Assembly (NCBI GenBank): GCA_019637295.1
Contig: JAHBVX010000012.1
Location: 140,183-204,182 of the forward strand
Direction: 5' to 3'
From: Polyangiaceae bacterium
GTDB lineage: Bacteria; Myxococcota_A; Polyangia; Polyangiales; Polyangiaceae
DNA length: 64,000 nucleotides
In this document: positions 23,151 through 33,299 of the stretch, piece after piece
Numbering within the stretch: the stretch's first letter is position 1
Layout: the number at the start of each line of letters is the position of its first letter
The notes under the pieces: model-generated
Databases searched by the model: none
The model's input: the letters and a program-made list of their open reading frames with translations, nothing else
Told to the model about the DNA's origin: nothing
Translations under genes and position numbers: made by a program

Positions 23151-24506
23151 TCAGAACTCGCGCATCTGCTTGCGGATCTTGCCGATGGCCTGCTCTTGGA
23201 GCTGGCGAATGCGCTCGCGGGACAGGTTGTACTTGTCGCCAATTTCCTTGAGCGTCAGCTCGTCCTCGTTGTCGAGGCCGAAGCGCCAGCGGATGATGCG
23301 CGACTCGATGGGCGTGAGCGTGCCGAGCAGTCTCTGCACCTCTTGAGCCCACTTCTGGTTCGCCAGGCAGTCGTAGGGGCTGAGGTCGTTCTCCTCGACC
23401 AAGAAGTCGATGAAGCGCCGCCCGTCCTCGTCCCCCACGGGGCGATCCAGGGAGAAGGGGGTGTCCGCGTACAGATCCTTGACCTTGTCGAGCTTCTCGC
23501 GGGGTACGCCCGTCTCCTTCTCGAGCTCTTCGATCGTGGGCTCGCGCCCGGTGCGGGCGATGATGGTCTGGGTCGCGCGCGACACGCGGTTGTAGGTGTC
23601 GAGCATGTGCACAGGGATGCGTACGGCGCGTCCCTTGTCTGCGAGAGCGCGGCTGATCGCGTGGCGGATCCACCACGAGGCGTAGGTGCTGAAGCGATAG
23701 CCTCGCGCGTGGTCGAAACGTTCCACCGCCTTCATCAGTCCGATGTTGCCTTCCTGAATCAGATCGATCAGCGGCAGGCGACCGCGGTTGTAACGTCGCG
23801 CGATGCTGACCACCAAGCGCAGGTTGGCCTTGACGAAGCGGTTCTTCGCCACGCGCTGGCGGCTGTCGCTGCGGCGCAGCGCCTCGAGGTGTCGGCGGTA
23901 CGCGGGCGTGTCGGGCACGGCGGCTCGCTCGCCGTCCTCTGGCGACGGATGGACCGCCTCGCCGATCACGCGTGCCGCGTTGCACATCCAGATCCGGTCC
24001 GAGTCCGGCAGGCGGATCTCTCGCGCGAGCCCCTCGCACAGCTCCGTCCACTGTCGCACCTGCTCGGCGCGCAGCTTGGAGCGCTGCTTCTTGTACACCT
24101 TGAGCAGCTTGCGCAGTTCCTCGCGCTGCAGGGCAGCGGGACGCTCCTCTTCCGAGATGGTGGCGATGTCCCTATCGAGTTGGTCTAGCACTAGGTGCGC
24201 GCAGGGCGGGTAGGCGAGCAGCGTTACCCAGAAATCGATCTCGGCCCGCTCGACCTCCTGCGCGGTCTGCAGCTCCTCGTCCGGCCCCATCACCTGATGG
24301 GTGGCCATCTCGCGGAAGTAGCGCGAGAGCGTGGAGTCGGTGCCGAGCTCGGGTGCTTCGGCGGTGGTCTCCTGGGTCTCGTTCGCAGCTGCGCTGCGAG
24401 CGCTGTCGGGCGTCGGGCGCAGGACCTCGGCGCGTGAACGGACCTGAGTCTGCTCGTCGGGCTCGTCGAGGAGCGGCGCGGTGGCGTGGTCGGGGTTACG
24501 GGACAT
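23151..24506 (-). CDS. RNA polymerase sigma factor, sigma-70 family group 1/2 (RpoD-like)
   Basis: 451 residues. A variable acidic N-terminus of ~85 residues is followed by a region 1.2 motif ([17 protein letters not shown]) and a non-conserved insert. Then come region 2 with the [20 protein letters not shown] and [20 protein letters not shown] core, region 3 ([20 protein letters not shown]), and region 4 with an HTH ([20 protein letters not shown]). This matches the myxobacterial group of additional RpoD-like sigma factors, not a heat-shock or ECF factor. The start at 24506 has GGAAG six bases upstream; a GTG nine codons earlier has no Shine-Dalgarno. The target promoters are unknown. Confidence 0.93.
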   Translation of the reverse strand: MSRNPDHATAPLLDEPDEQTQVRSRAEVLRPTPDSARSAAANETQETTAEAPELGTDSTLSRYFREMATHQVMGPDEELQTAQEVERAEIDFWVTLLAYPPCAHLVLDQLDRDIATISEEERPAALQREELRKLLKVYKKQRSKLRAEQVRQWTELCEGLAREIRLPDSDRIWMCNAARVIGEAVHPSPEDGERAAVPDTPAYRRHLEALRRSDSRQRVAKNRFVKANLRLVVSIARRYNRGRLPLIDLIQEGNIGLMKAVERFDHARGYRFSTYASWWIRHAISRALADKGRAVRIPVHMLDTYNRVSRATQTIIARTGREPTIEELEKETGVPREKLDKVKDLYADTPFSLDRPVGDEDGRRFIDFLVEENDLSPYDCLANQKWAQEVQRLLGTLTPIESRIIRWRFGLDNEDELTLKEIGDKYNLSRERIRQLQEQAIGKIRKQMREF

Positions 24507-24801
24507 GGTGCTTCCAGGAGGGCTAGAGGTCACTGGGGCGAAAGTGACGGTGCTCCGTCAGGCCAACGCTCGGAGGGGCACTCCGATGCGGGGGCGCGAC
24601 GGCACGGGCGGACGAGTGGGCTCTCGAGGTCCCCACAGGGCAGCTGCTGGGGTTCGGGAGCCGGAGGCGGGAGGGGCGTAGCGAAAAAGTTAGCAATGAT
24701 CGTGCCCGTGGCGGCGGGGAGGGACGGACGCGGGTGGCCGAGGTCCGGTGCCCGGCGCGGGGTGGTTGTTCGCAGGTCATCCGTCGTCGTACAGGGGGCG
24801 C
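24507..24801. other. Intergenic divergent region (295 bp) between sigma factor and ABC exporter
   Basis: No supported gene. Short open frames on both strands lack ribosome binding sites and have biased, Arg/Pro-rich translations. An AT-richer patch around 24681-24705 stands out from the GC-rich background and is the best place for divergent promoters. No clear -35/-10 pairs can be named. Confidence 0.5.
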
Positions 24802-26538
24802 ATGGGGCCAATTCAAGGGTCGGAAGTGGGCAGTCACGGGAGTTCTACGTTCCGAGGGCGTCCGAGGATCCGCGCGGCGGTTGCGCGGGGCGTGCCCGCG
24901 CTGGCAGCATTGACGTGGACATCACTGCCAAAACCGTTGCGAAGCTGTGCAATCGCTGCGGGGGCGATGGCATTGCTCGGGCTGGGCCACAGCGGGCTGG
25001 CGCTGTGCGCGGGGTGGGTTGGAGGGTCCCTGGCCGGGGGATCCGGGCACTGGGAAGCCCGGCTACTAGAGCTTCTACCTATCGGTCTCGCGCTCGCCAT
25101 CGTCAAGGCGGCGGGCCAGATTGGGGTGTCTTATTGGGAGGTTCACACGGCGCGCGAGGTCGGCGCTGTGCTGCGACATCGGGTGGGCGCTGTCCTGCTC
25201 CGCGATGGTAGCGGCGCTTCCCGACGCGTGGCGTCGTCCACACTGTCGGTCTGTGTGCGAGAGATCGAGGCGGCTGTCGCATCGGGATTGATCGCGGGGG
25301 CGCGCGCGGTGGCTCAGCTCGTGCCGCTGGCCGCAGCCCTGATCTTCGTGTCACCCCCCCTCGCACTCGGTGGTGTGCTGCTGCTCGTTCCCTTCGCGAT
25401 CGGCCTCGGTGCACTACGCCGCCGACTGCGGTCCGGCATGGAAGCTGCACAGCGTTCCGCCTTGACGCTCCACGCCAGCGTCGACGAGCTGGTCGACCAC
25501 CTGGACGTGTTTCGCAGTTATGGCGCCGGTTCCCGGATCTTGGCGTCGATTGCGCACACCGCGTCGCGGGCCACGACCCTCGAGTCGCGCGCCAGCGGGT
25601 GGCGCGCCGCGCTGTCCGGTGCGAACGAAGTGCTCGGCGTCGCCGTGCTGCTCGGGCTCGCCGTCGCCGTCAGCGTCAGCGGTGCGCGCGTCGATGGTGC
25701 AACGCTGCTGGCGTTCGCTGCAGTCTTCTTCTTGGCGTACCGTCCCTTGCGCGATCTCGGAGACGCGCGCGGCCACCTCGAGCGCGGCCAGCTCGCCCTC
25801 GAGGCGCTCGAGGCGCTGGCTTCGCCGCAGGGCTCCGCGGGCGCGTCGCCCCCCGCCGCAAGCGACGGGCCTCCGAGTGTGAAGGCGTGGTCGACGGAGC
25901 CGGAAGCGTTCGACCTTCGACTGACGGGCTTCGGCGCGGCGGAGCGCGGGCCAGTCGTGGATCTCGTCGCGCACGCTGGGCAAGTGGTAGCGCTCGTCGG
26001 GCCTACCGGCAGCGGAAAGACCACCATCTTGCGTGCGCTGCTCGGGCTCGACCCGGCCACCGGGCGGCTGCTCTGCGCGGGGCGAGATCTCACCCGCGCC
26101 CCGGTGGGACCTGCGCACCGACCCGTTGCGTGGGTGCCGCAGGATGCTCCCTTGGTCACGGGTTCGGTGCTGGACAACGTCGCCCTCTGCGCACCGACTC
26201 GCGCGGCCGCCCTCGCTGCGCTCGACGCCGTCGGCGGCTCGCACCTGGCGCGGCTCGGCGACGTACTCGTCGGCGCCGGTGGCCGCGCGCTCTCCGGCGG
26301 TGAGCGTCGGTTGGTCGCGCTCGCGCGCGCCTGGGCCACTGGCTTGCCGTTGCTGCTGCTCGATGAGCCGACCGAGGGGCTGGACCCGCAGGCAGCCGCC
26401 GCGGTGTTGGCCGCGATTCGCCGCATGAGTCGCGGCCGCATCGTGCTGCTGGTCACCCACCACGACGCCGTGCTGCGGATCGCCGACTCCATCGTCCGGC
26501 TCGACCAGCCCGCGCTCGGGATCGCAGCAGCGGAGTGA
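24802..26538 (+). CDS. ABC transporter, fused permease-ATPase (exporter half)
   Basis: 578 residues. The N-terminal half is an ABC exporter-type membrane domain of about six helices. The C-terminal half is the ATPase with Walker A GPTGSGKTT, signature LSGGERRL, Walker B LLLLDEPTEG and the H-loop in VTHHD. Overall shape resembles CydC/CydD or lipid and drug exporter halves, which act as dimers; no partner gene is adjacent, so it may be a homodimer. ATG 24802 has a G-rich stretch just before it. A GTG at 24748 would add 18 residues. The gene converges on pheS with 4 bases between stops. Substrate unknown. Confidence 0.85.
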   Translation: MGPIQGSEVGSHGSSTFRGRPRIRAAVARGVPALAALTWTSLPKPLRSCAIAAGAMALLGLGHSGLALCAGWVGGSLAGGSGHWEARLLELLPIGLALAIVKAAGQIGVSYWEVHTAREVGAVLRHRVGAVLLRDGSGASRRVASSTLSVCVREIEAAVASGLIAGARAVAQLVPLAAALIFVSPPLALGGVLLLVPFAIGLGALRRRLRSGMEAAQRSALTLHASVDELVDHLDVFRSYGAGSRILASIAHTASRATTLESRASGWRAALSGANEVLGVAVLLGLAVAVSVSGARVDGATLLAFAAVFFLAYRPLRDLGDARGHLERGQLALEALEALASPQGSAGASPPAASDGPPSVKAWSTEPEAFDLRLTGFGAAERGPVVDLVAHAGQVVALVGPTGSGKTTILRALLGLDPATGRLLCAGRDLTRAPVGPAHRPVAWVPQDAPLVTGSVLDNVALCAPTRAAALAALDAVGGSHLARLGDVLVGAGGRALSGGERRLVALARAWATGLPLLLLDEPTEGLDPQAAAAVLAAIRRMSRGRIVLLVTHHDAVLRIADSIVRLDQPALGIAAAE

Positions 26539-26542
26539 GCGC

Positions 26543-27619
26543 TCAGAACTGCGCCAGGAATCGCGGATCGTTCTCGAAGAACAGGCGGATGTCGGGGATG
26601 CCGTAGCGCAGCATCGCCACGCGCTCCACGCCGAGCCCGAACGCAAAGCCCGTGTACGTTTCGGGATCGATCCCGGTGTGCCGAAAGACGTCCGGGTGCA
26701 CCATGCCGCAGCCCAGGATCTCGAGCCAGCCGGTGCCCTTGCACACGCGGCAAGCGGGTCTGCTACCATCGTCTGCTCGGCAGAACACGCAGCCCACGTC
26801 GACCTCTGCGCCGGGCTCCACGAAGGGGAAGTAGCTCGGGCGGAAGCGCACCGGTGTTCCCTCGCCGTACAGTCGCTCGGCGAAGGCGGTGAGGACGCCC
26901 TTGAGCTCGGCGAAGCTCACCCGCTCAGCCACCAGGAAGCCCTCGATCTGATGGAACATGGGCGAGTGGGTGACGTCGTCGTCCCGGCGATAGACCGGTC
27001 CGCCGCTCACCACGGCCATGGGCGGCTTGCGTGTGCTCATCTCCCTGACTTGCACGTTGCTCGTGTGGGTTCGAAGGAGCACCTTCGCGTCGGGGGCACC
27101 GCCGTCCACGCGGACCCAGAAGGTGTCTTGCATGTCAGTGGCGGGGTGATCCGGCGGGAACGCGAGCTTCTCGAAGTTGTTCTCCCACAGCTCGACCTCG
27201 GGACCCCACGCGACCTCGAAGCCGAGCGAGCGGAAGATGTCGAGGATCTCGTGTCTGACTCGGGTCAACGGATGGACGTGTCCGCGGGGCGCCGGCACGC
27301 GCCCCGGGAGGGTGAGATCGAAGGGCGGCGCGTTCAGGTCCGCCTCCCGCCGCGCCCGGTGCAGCGCCGCCAGGCGCTCTTCGAACGCGCGCTCGACGCT
27401 GGCCTTCACCTCGTTCACGCGCTCGCCGACGGACTTCTTGTGCTCCGGGGGAACCGCCGCCATGCGCTTCAGCACAGCCGTCAGGTCCCCCTTCTTGCCC
27501 AGCACCTCGGCCTTCGCGTGGCGCAGCGCGGGTTCGTCTTGGGCTTCGGCGAAGCGCTTCTGAAAGCTCTCGCCCAGGGCAGCGAGGCCTCGCTCGATCT
27601 CGGTGACGGCGTCGGACAC
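26543..27619 (-). CDS. pheS: Phenylalanine-tRNA ligase alpha subunit
   Basis: 358 residues. An N-terminal coiled-coil arm (residues ~1-90) is followed by the class II synthetase catalytic domain. Motif 2 region residues are visible in LRTHTSNVQVREM and VYRRDDDVTHSPMFHQIEGF, and motif 3 in GFAFGLGVERVAMLRYGIPDIR. It charges tRNA-Phe as an alpha2-beta2 enzyme. The usual partner pheT does not follow; the next gene downstream is convergent and unrelated. The beta subunit must therefore be encoded elsewhere. It follows rplT by 102 bases on the same strand. The start is a GTG without an obvious ribosome binding site. Confidence 0.96.
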   Translation of the reverse strand: MSDAVTEIERGLAALGESFQKRFAEAQDEPALRHAKAEVLGKKGDLTAVLKRMAAVPPEHKKSVGERVNEVKASVERAFEERLAALHRARREADLNAPPFDLTLPGRVPAPRGHVHPLTRVRHEILDIFRSLGFEVAWGPEVELWENNFEKLAFPPDHPATDMQDTFWVRVDGGAPDAKVLLRTHTSNVQVREMSTRKPPMAVVSGGPVYRRDDDVTHSPMFHQIEGFLVAERVSFAELKGVLTAFAERLYGEGTPVRFRPSYFPFVEPGAEVDVGCVFCRADDGSRPACRVCKGTGWLEILGCGMVHPDVFRHTGIDPETYTGFAFGLGVERVAMLRYGIPDIRLFFENDPRFLAQF

Positions 27620-27655
27620 GGGGACGGAGGATACGGCAGGGCCGCACGACGCGGA

Positions 27656-27690
27656 AGGCCCGGGCGCACTCGACGTGGCGACCCGGGCCT
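27656..27690 (-). terminator. Strong hairpin between rplT and pheS
   Basis: AGGCCCGGG (27656-27664) and CCCGGGCCT (27682-27690) form a perfect 9-bp stem with a 17-base loop in the rplT-pheS gap. On the transcribed minus strand no T-run follows, so it is a weak candidate for an intrinsic terminator. It may instead be a processing or stability hairpin separating ribosomal protein and synthetase expression. Confidence 0.35.
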
Positions 27691-27721
27691 CTTGGCGTGG
27701 CGCGCCGCGGCGGCGCCGAAC

Positions 27722-28075
27722 TCAGCTCGCGCTGGTCGCGAGCTGGGCGAGCTGCTTGAAGCCTGCCTGGTCGTGCACGGCCAGGTCGGCGAGCACCTTG
27801 CGGTCGATCTCGATCCCGCTCTTCTTGAGCGCCCCCATCAACCGGGAGTACGTGGTGCCGTTCTGCCGGCACGCGGCGTTGATGCGCACGATCCAGAGCC
27901 GCCGAAAGTCGCGCTTGCGGAGCTTGCGTCCGACGTAGGCGTACTGCCAGCTCTTCCACAGCACGCGCATGGCCTGGCGGTAGCGGTTCTTGCGGCCGCC
28001 CCAGAAGCCCTCCGTCTGAGCGAGAACTCGCTTGTGACGGGCGTGAGTCGTCTTTCCTCGTGTAGCTCGTGACAT
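27722..28075 (-). CDS. rplT: 50S ribosomal protein L20
   Basis: 117 residues with the L20 signature: MSRATRGKTTHARHKRVL, then GRKNRYRQA, YVGRKLRKRDFRRLWIVRINAA in pieces, and NGTTYSRLMGALKKSGIEIDRKVLADLA. It binds 23S rRNA and is required for early 50S assembly; in several bacteria it also represses its own operon by binding the leader mRNA. Located 18 bases downstream of rpmI, with which it is co-transcribed. Length matches the family. Confidence 0.99.
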   Translation of the reverse strand: MSRATRGKTTHARHKRVLAQTEGFWGGRKNRYRQAMRVLWKSWQYAYVGRKLRKRDFRRLWIVRINAACRQNGTTYSRLMGALKKSGIEIDRKVLADLAVHDQAGFKQLAQLATSAS

Positions 28076-28093
28076 GGTTCGTTCTCCTCTCTC

Positions 28094-28291
28094 TCAGCCG
28101 TACGGCAGCATGATCTTGATGCGCTTCTCCAGCTCGGGAGACACCATGTCGTTGTCGCGGAGGCGGCGGCGTCGCTTGCGCGACTTGCCGATCATGTTGT
28201 GTTGCGCGCCACACTTGGGGCGACGGACGCGGCCGCTGGCGGTCACTTTGAACCGCTTGCTCGCCGCGCGATTGGTCTTCATCTTGGGCAT
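28094..28291 (-). CDS. rpmI: 50S ribosomal protein L35
   Basis: 65 residues, MPKMKTNRAASKRFKVTASG start and the KSRKRRRRLRDN basic stretch typical of L35. The ATG at 28291 is preceded by a GGAG; the longer open frame upstream is not conserved. In most bacteria infC precedes rpmI. Here there is no infC in the window, and the gene starts its own transcription unit with a structured leader. Confidence 0.98.
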   Translation of the reverse strand: MPKMKTNRAASKRFKVTASGRVRRPKCGAQHNMIGKSRKRRRRLRDNDMVSPELEKRIKIMLPYG

Positions 28292-28308
28292 GTCGATTCG
28301 CTCCGTTC

Positions 28309-28357
28309 GGTTGGGACCAAGCGGTCCCGAGGATCCGGCAGCCTCGTGCGACCAACC
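28309..28357 (-). promoter_or_regulatory. Candidate ribosomal-protein leader: three-way junction upstream of rpmI
   Basis: Read on the minus strand, 49 bases ending 17 bases before the rpmI ATG fold by perfect complementarity into a three-way junction. The outer stem is GGTTG/CAACC (28353-28357 with 28309-28313). The first arm is CGAGG/CCTCG (28342-28346 with 28328-28332, 9-base loop). The second is GGACC/GGTCC (28323-28327 with 28314-28318, 4-base loop). The ribosome binding site follows directly. L20 and L35 operons are autoregulated by L20 in other bacteria through leader RNA, so autogenous control is a reasonable inference. The fold has not been tested. Confidence 0.5.
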
Positions 28358-28543
28358 GGGTCGCCAGGCCGAGCAGGGGCCGGAAAGGAGGCGGGGTTTT
28401 TGCAGACGCACCTGCCTTCGTCAAGGTTCGGCGAGGACCCTGCCGCCAAATCCCAAGAAAATCGCCCCACCAGGGCTCTGCCTCGGGGGGCGGCCCGGTC
28501 CCTCGACAGGCCGTGAGGCGGCGCTGTACCGTGAGCGGTGGTC

Positions 28544-28906
28544 ATGCCGGTCATCCTCATGCTCGCCATGGAGGGGCAGTCCGTTCGGGCGGAGGCGGTC
28601 ACCCAGCTGAGCAACGCGGGGCACCAGGTCGTCGTCGTGGAGCCTCGCTTTCCCGAGTGCAAGGGTGAGATCGAGAAGCTCACTCCCGGCCTCGTGCTGG
28701 TCGACGGCGCTCAGGCGCCCTCCCACGGACGGGCGACGGCCGCGTGGCTCGCGGGGGTCGCGCGCTTTCGCACCGTCCCTTTTCTGTTCCTGGACGTCCC
28801 GGACCGGGACGTCCCGAAGGTCAAGAAGGAGCTGCCGCGCGCGCAGCTCGGAACCTGGTCCGCGGTGGTGGGCGCTGCGGAGCGCTTGGCCAAGTCGGCC
28901 CGGTAG
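28544..28906 (+). CDS. Receiver-like small cytoplasmic protein (degenerate response regulator)
   Basis: 120 residues with alternating hydrophobic strands and helices like a CheY fold: PVILMLAMEG, HQVVVVEP, LVLVDGAQ, VPFLFLDVPD, then a Lys-rich helix (PKVKKEL). An Asp sits at the phospho-acceptor position (VLVDG) and a Lys follows VPD, but the acidic pair normally at the end of strand 1 is missing. If it is a receiver it is degenerate. ATG 28544 is preferred over a GTG two codons upstream. It is divergent from rpmI and converges on a TPR protein. Family call is tentative. Confidence 0.5.
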   Translation: MPVILMLAMEGQSVRAEAVTQLSNAGHQVVVVEPRFPECKGEIEKLTPGLVLVDGAQAPSHGRATAAWLAGVARFRTVPFLFLDVPDRDVPKVKKELPRAQLGTWSAVVGAAERLAKSAR

Positions 28907-28916
28907 CGGCGGTGCT

Positions 28917-29669
28917 TCAGAACTTCCACACGGCGGTGGCCGAGGTCGGACCGAGGGCGACGCCCAGCTTGCGCCGTGCGGGGCGTTCGGGTCCGTCTGC
29001 CGTGACCCACAGCACCGTGCCGACGCCCGCGCCGACCACGAACAGGCCCGTCAAGATGGTGCTGGTCCACGCCAGGGTACGGCCGCTCGACACCTGCTCC
29101 TCGCTGCAGCCCGGCGCGCACGAGCTCTCCAGATCGCGATGCTTGCTGCTGGCCAGGACGCCGGTCACGATCGCGCCTACGCCGAGCGCGCCGCTCACGC
29201 CAAAGGTGACGTAGGCCGGTGTGCGGTTCGGCTCCCGAGCGGGCGGTCGATCCGGCGAGGGACTCGGCGCCGAGGGCGGCGGGTGTCCTGGCGCGGGCCC
29301 TTCGGCTGGCGCGGCGGTCTGCTCTTCGTCCACGCGCTTCCGCAGGTTCTCGATGCGAAGTCGCGCCGTCTCGGCGTGCTCGCCCTCTGGGGCCGCGTCG
29401 AGGTAACGCGTCAGCGCGTCGATGGCCTGGGAGAGCGCGCCGAGCCGTTCCTGGACCGTGGCGATGTTCAAGAGGATCTCGGGTCGCTTGGACAGCTCGT
29501 AGGCCTTGTTGAACGCGCGCAGGGCGTTGGCGTGATCGCTCTCCTGCAGGTACGCCACGCCCGACTCGAAGTGCCGCCGCGCGAGATCGTCGAGAGGCTC
29601 TTGCGCCGAAGCTCCGGCCGCGAACAGGCCGAGCGACCCGGCGAGGAGACAGGACCAACCCACACGCAT
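28917..29669 (-). CDS. TPR-repeat exported protein with C-terminal membrane helices
   Basis: 250 residues from the ATG at 29669, which starts a proper signal peptide (cleavage after ASA-Q); an in-frame start six codons earlier is less likely. Residues ~25-100 form TPR-like helices (ARRHFESGVAYLQESDHANA, ALRAFNKAYELS, PEILLNIATVQERLGAL). A Pro/Ser linker follows, then two hydrophobic segments (~150-172 and ~195-218) separated by a Cys-containing loop. The layout is the same as in the protein at 41603-42583, so they are probably distant paralogs. Likely an envelope scaffold; function unknown. Confidence 0.7.
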   Translation of the reverse strand: MRVGWSCLLAGSLGLFAAGASAQEPLDDLARRHFESGVAYLQESDHANALRAFNKAYELSKRPEILLNIATVQERLGALSQAIDALTRYLDAAPEGEHAETARLRIENLRKRVDEEQTAAPAEGPAPGHPPPSAPSPSPDRPPAREPNRTPAYVTFGVSGALGVGAIVTGVLASSKHRDLESSCAPGCSEEQVSSGRTLAWTSTILTGLFVVGAGVGTVLWVTADGPERPARRKLGVALGPTSATAVWKF

Positions 29670-29832
29670 GATGCTCGCTCCCGACATTGCCGCATCCTAC
29701 CTCAGCGCCTCTCCCTCGGCGAGTCGAGCCTCGCGCCCACGGGCGGGGGGGGCGGGCAAATTGGCCGGGTTGGGGCCGGCGCGTTGATGTGGCCACCGGC
29801 CTGGTCTATGCGGGCCTCCGAGCCGCCGCACC

Positions 29833-32800
29833 ATGCCTCGCCGTGACGACCTCCACAAGATCCTCCTGATCGGCTCGGGCCCCATCGTCATCGGCCAGGC
29901 GTGCGAGTTCGACTACTCCGGGACTCAGGGGGCCAAGGCGCTGTCCGCCCTGGGCTACGACGTCGTGCTCGTCAACTCGAACCCCGCCACCATCATGACG
30001 GATCCCGAGCTGGTGCGCCGCACGTACATCGAGCCGCTCGAGCCCGACACGGTGGCCGCCATCATCGAACGCGAGCGTCCCGACGCGCTGCTCCCGACCC
30101 TCGGCGGCCAGACGGCGCTCAACCTCGCCCTCGCGCTGCACGAGCGCGGCGTGCTGAGCCAACACGGCGTGCAGCTGATCGGCGCGCAGGTGGACGCCAT
30201 CCGCATGGCCGAGGACCGGCAGCTGTTCAAGGACGCGATGGCGCGCGCGGGGCTCGAGTGTCCGCGCTCGGCGCACGTCGGCAGTGTGGCCGAGGCGCGT
30301 GAGTTCGCCGACGAGGCAGGGTTCCCACTGATCCTGCGGCCGAGCTTCACCATGGGCGGGTCTGGCGGCGGGATCGTTCGGGACGCGGGAGAGCTGGAGT
30401 CGAAGATCGAGTGGGCGCTCAGCCAGTCGCCGACCCGCGAGGTGTTGATCGAAGAGAGCGTCCTCGGCTGGAAGGAGTACGAGCTCGAGGTCATCCGCGA
30501 CCGGAACGACAACTTCATCGTCATCTGCTCGATCGAGAACGTAGACCCCATGGGTGTCCACACCGGGGACTCGATCACCGTGGCACCCGCCATGACCCTC
30601 ACGGACCGTGAGTACCAGCGGATGCGCGACGCGGCCCGCGCCGTGATGCACGAGATCGGCGTGGAGACCGGGGGCTCCAACGTGCAGTTCGCGGTGGATC
30701 CAAAGACGGGTCGCTTGCTCGTGATCGAGATGAACCCCCGCGTCAGCCGCTCGAGCGCGCTGGCCAGCAAGGCCACCGGCTATCCGATCGCCAAGATCGC
30801 CGCGCAGCTGGCGGTAGGTTTCACCCTGGACGAGCTGCGCAACGATATCACGGGCACGAGCGCCGCCTTCGAGCCGACCATCGACTACGTGGTGGTCAAA
30901 TGGCCGCGCTTCGCGTTCGAGAAGTTTCCGGGCGCCGACCACGGCCTCGGCACCCAGATGAAGAGTGTCGGGGAGGTCATGAGCATCGGGCGGACCTTCC
31001 CCGAGGCGCTGCAGAAGGCAGCGCGCTCGCTGGAGACGGGCAAGGACGGCCTGACGTCGCTCATTGGCCGAGTGGACTACGCCGCCATCGCGGAGGACAC
31101 CGGCCCGGCGCGGGATCTCGTGTACGACGCGCCGCCACAGGCGGAGCCTCGCTCGACGAGGCCGCCGCCGCCGGCGCCCGAGTTGGCCCAGTTGCTGCGC
31201 CGGATCGTGGGCGTGCCCACGGCGGAGCGATTGTTCTACGTCGGCGACGCGCTGCGCGTGGGGATCGCTCCCGCGGAGCTGCACGAGCTCACCGGCATCG
31301 ACCCCTGGTTCTTGCACCAGCTCGCCTCCATCACGTCGTTCGAGCAGCGCCTGCAGCAAGAGCCCGAGCCGACGGCGGACGTGCTCAGAGCGGCCAAACG
31401 GCTCGGCTTCTCGGACGCCCGCCTCGCTCACCTGCTCGGCAAGAGTCAGGACGAGCTCTACGCGCTGCGAGTCTCGAGCGGGCTGCGCCCGGTGTACGGC
31501 CGAGTGGACACCTGCGCGGCGGAGTTCGTCGCGCACACCCCGTATCTCTATTCGACCTACGAGAGCGAGACCGAGAGCGAGCCCAGCGACCGTGCCAAGG
31601 TGATCATCTTGGGTGGTGGACCGAATCGCATCGGGCAGGGCATCGAGTTCGACTACTGCTGTTGTCACGCGGTCTACGCGCTGCGCGAGCTGGGCATCGA
31701 GACCGTGATGGTCAACTGCAATCCGGAGACCGTCTCCACCGACTACGACACGGCGGACCGTCTCTACTTCGAGCCGCTAACCCTCGAGGACGTGCTCGAG
31801 ATCGTGCGCGAGGAGTCGAGCCGCGGGGAGTTGCTCGGCGTGATCGTGCAGTTCGGCGGGCAGACGCCGCTGCGCCTCGCCGTCCCGCTCGAGCGGGCGG
31901 GGGTGCGTCTGCTCGGAACCAGCGCGGACGCCATCGATCGAGCGGAGGATCGCGAGCGGTTCGAGCAGCTGCTCAGCAAGCTGGCGCTGAAGCGGCCGCA
32001 GGCGGGTATCGCCACCGGGGTCGACGAGGCCAAGGGCATCGCGCGCTCCATCGGCTATCCGGTCCTGGTTCGCCCGTCCTACGTGCTCGGCGGTCGGGCC
32101 ATGATGATTTGCTGGAGCGACGACGAACTCGACGCCTACGTCGGGCTCGCCATCGAGGCGGCGCGAGACGAGGGCGGGTCTCCGACGCTGCTGATCGATC
32201 AGTTTCTCAAGAACGCCATCGAGGTGGACGTGGACTGCGTCGCGGACGGCCACCGCGCCGTCATCGGCGGCGTGATGCAGCACATCGAGGAAGCTGGGGT
32301 TCACTCCGGAGACTCCACGAGCGTGCTCCCGCCGCACACCCTCGACTCGGATGTCGTCGCGCGCATCGAGGCGCAGGTCCGAGCGCTCGCGCTCGAGCTC
32401 GGCGTGGTGGGTCTGATGAACGTGCAGCTCGCCGTCAAGGATGGCGAGATCTTCGTGCTCGAGGTCAACCCGCGGGCGAGTCGCACGGTGCCGTTCGTGT
32501 CCAAGGCCACGGGCCTGCCGCTGGCGAAGGTCGCGGCCAAGGTGATGGCCGGCAAGACCCTCGACGAGCTCGGCGTGGTGGAGGAGTCCCTGCCCACCCA
32601 CGTGGCGGTCAAGGAGAGCGTGTTCCCCTTCGCGAAGTTCCCGGGTGTGGACACCATCTTGGGGCCGGAGATGCGCTCGACCGGCGAGGTGATGGGCATC
32701 GCTACCAGCGCCGCCGTCGCCTTTGGCAAGAGCCTGACGGCCAGCGGCTATCGCCTGCCGGAGCGCGGGCGTGCCTTCATCAGCGTGGCGGATGACGACA

Positions 32801-33207
32801 AGCCCGCGGCCTGCCAGGTCGCGCGGCGCTTGAGGAACCTCGGCTTCACCATCGTGGCTACCCGAGGGACGGCGGACGCCATCGCGCGGGCGCGCATCCC
32901 GGTCGAGGTCATCAACAAGGTGCAGCAGGGGTCGCCTCACGTGGTGGACGCGGTTCGCGCAGCGGCCATCGAGCTGGTCATCAACACCACTCAGGGCCGT
33001 CGCGCCATCGCCGACAGCTACAGCATCCGGCGCAGCACCCTGCTGGCCAACATCCCTTACTTCACGACCATGAGCGCTGCGCTGGCGCTGGTGGACGCGC
33101 TCGAGGTGCGTGAGCTGCTCGGCGGCGCGAGCCACGTTCGAAGCCTGCAGGAGTGGCACCAGCGCGCGCGCCTCCCGCAGGGCGCGCCTGCGCCCGTTCG
33201 CCCCTGA
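29833..33207 (+). CDS. carB: Carbamoyl-phosphate synthase large subunit
   Basis: 1124 residues. It makes carbamoyl phosphate from bicarbonate, ammonia (from the CarA glutaminase) and two ATP, feeding pyrimidine and arginine synthesis. Two homologous ATP-grasp halves are visible: [20 protein letters not shown] at the start, and [20 protein letters not shown] near residue 595. Each half has FTMGGSGGG- or [13 protein letters not shown] glycine loops and [10 protein letters not shown] or [10 protein letters not shown] metal sites. The C-terminal MGS-like allosteric domain ends the protein. It is about 50 residues longer than E. coli CarB, partly from a Pro-rich linker near residue 445. carA is not in the window. 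Confidence 0.98.
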   Translation: MPRRDDLHKILLIGSGPIVIGQACEFDYSGTQGAKALSALGYDVVLVNSNPATIMTDPELVRRTYIEPLEPDTVAAIIERERPDALLPTLGGQTALNLALALHERGVLSQHGVQLIGAQVDAIRMAEDRQLFKDAMARAGLECPRSAHVGSVAEAREFADEAGFPLILRPSFTMGGSGGGIVRDAGELESKIEWALSQSPTREVLIEESVLGWKEYELEVIRDRNDNFIVICSIENVDPMGVHTGDSITVAPAMTLTDREYQRMRDAARAVMHEIGVETGGSNVQFAVDPKTGRLLVIEMNPRVSRSSALASKATGYPIAKIAAQLAVGFTLDELRNDITGTSAAFEPTIDYVVVKWPRFAFEKFPGADHGLGTQMKSVGEVMSIGRTFPEALQKAARSLETGKDGLTSLIGRVDYAAIAEDTGPARDLVYDAPPQAEPRSTRPPPPAPELAQLLRRIVGVPTAERLFYVGDALRVGIAPAELHELTGIDPWFLHQLASITSFEQRLQQEPEPTADVLRAAKRLGFSDARLAHLLGKSQDELYALRVSSGLRPVYGRVDTCAAEFVAHTPYLYSTYESETESEPSDRAKVIILGGGPNRIGQGIEFDYCCCHAVYALRELGIETVMVNCNPETVSTDYDTADRLYFEPLTLEDVLEIVREESSRGELLGVIVQFGGQTPLRLAVPLERAGVRLLGTSADAIDRAEDRERFEQLLSKLALKRPQAGIATGVDEAKGIARSIGYPVLVRPSYVLGGRAMMICWSDDELDAYVGLAIEAARDEGGSPTLLIDQFLKNAIEVDVDCVADGHRAVIGGVMQHIEEAGVHSGDSTSVLPPHTLDSDVVARIEAQVRALALELGVVGLMNVQLAVKDGEIFVLEVNPRASRTVPFVSKATGLPLAKVAAKVMAGKTLDELGVVEESLPTHVAVKESVFPFAKFPGVDTILGPEMRSTGEVMGIATSAAVAFGKSLTASGYRLPERGRAFISVADDDKPAACQVARRLRNLGFTIVATRGTADAIARARIPVEVINKVQQGSPHVVDAVRAAAIELVINTTQGRRAIADSYSIRRSTLLANIPYFTTMSAALALVDALEVRELLGGASHVRSLQEWHQRARLPQGAPAPVRP

Positions 33208-33299
33208 TCTCGCGACATTGCCGGCGGCCCCGGCCCGGCTGGGTCCGTCCCGCGTGCAACGAAGTCGCACCAGGCGGCAGCATCGGCTAGGTTTGCCCC

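Noticed and set aside
29806..31668. Long minus-strand open frame (620 codons) opposite carB
   Set aside because: Shadow of carB; no recognisable domain and biased composition.
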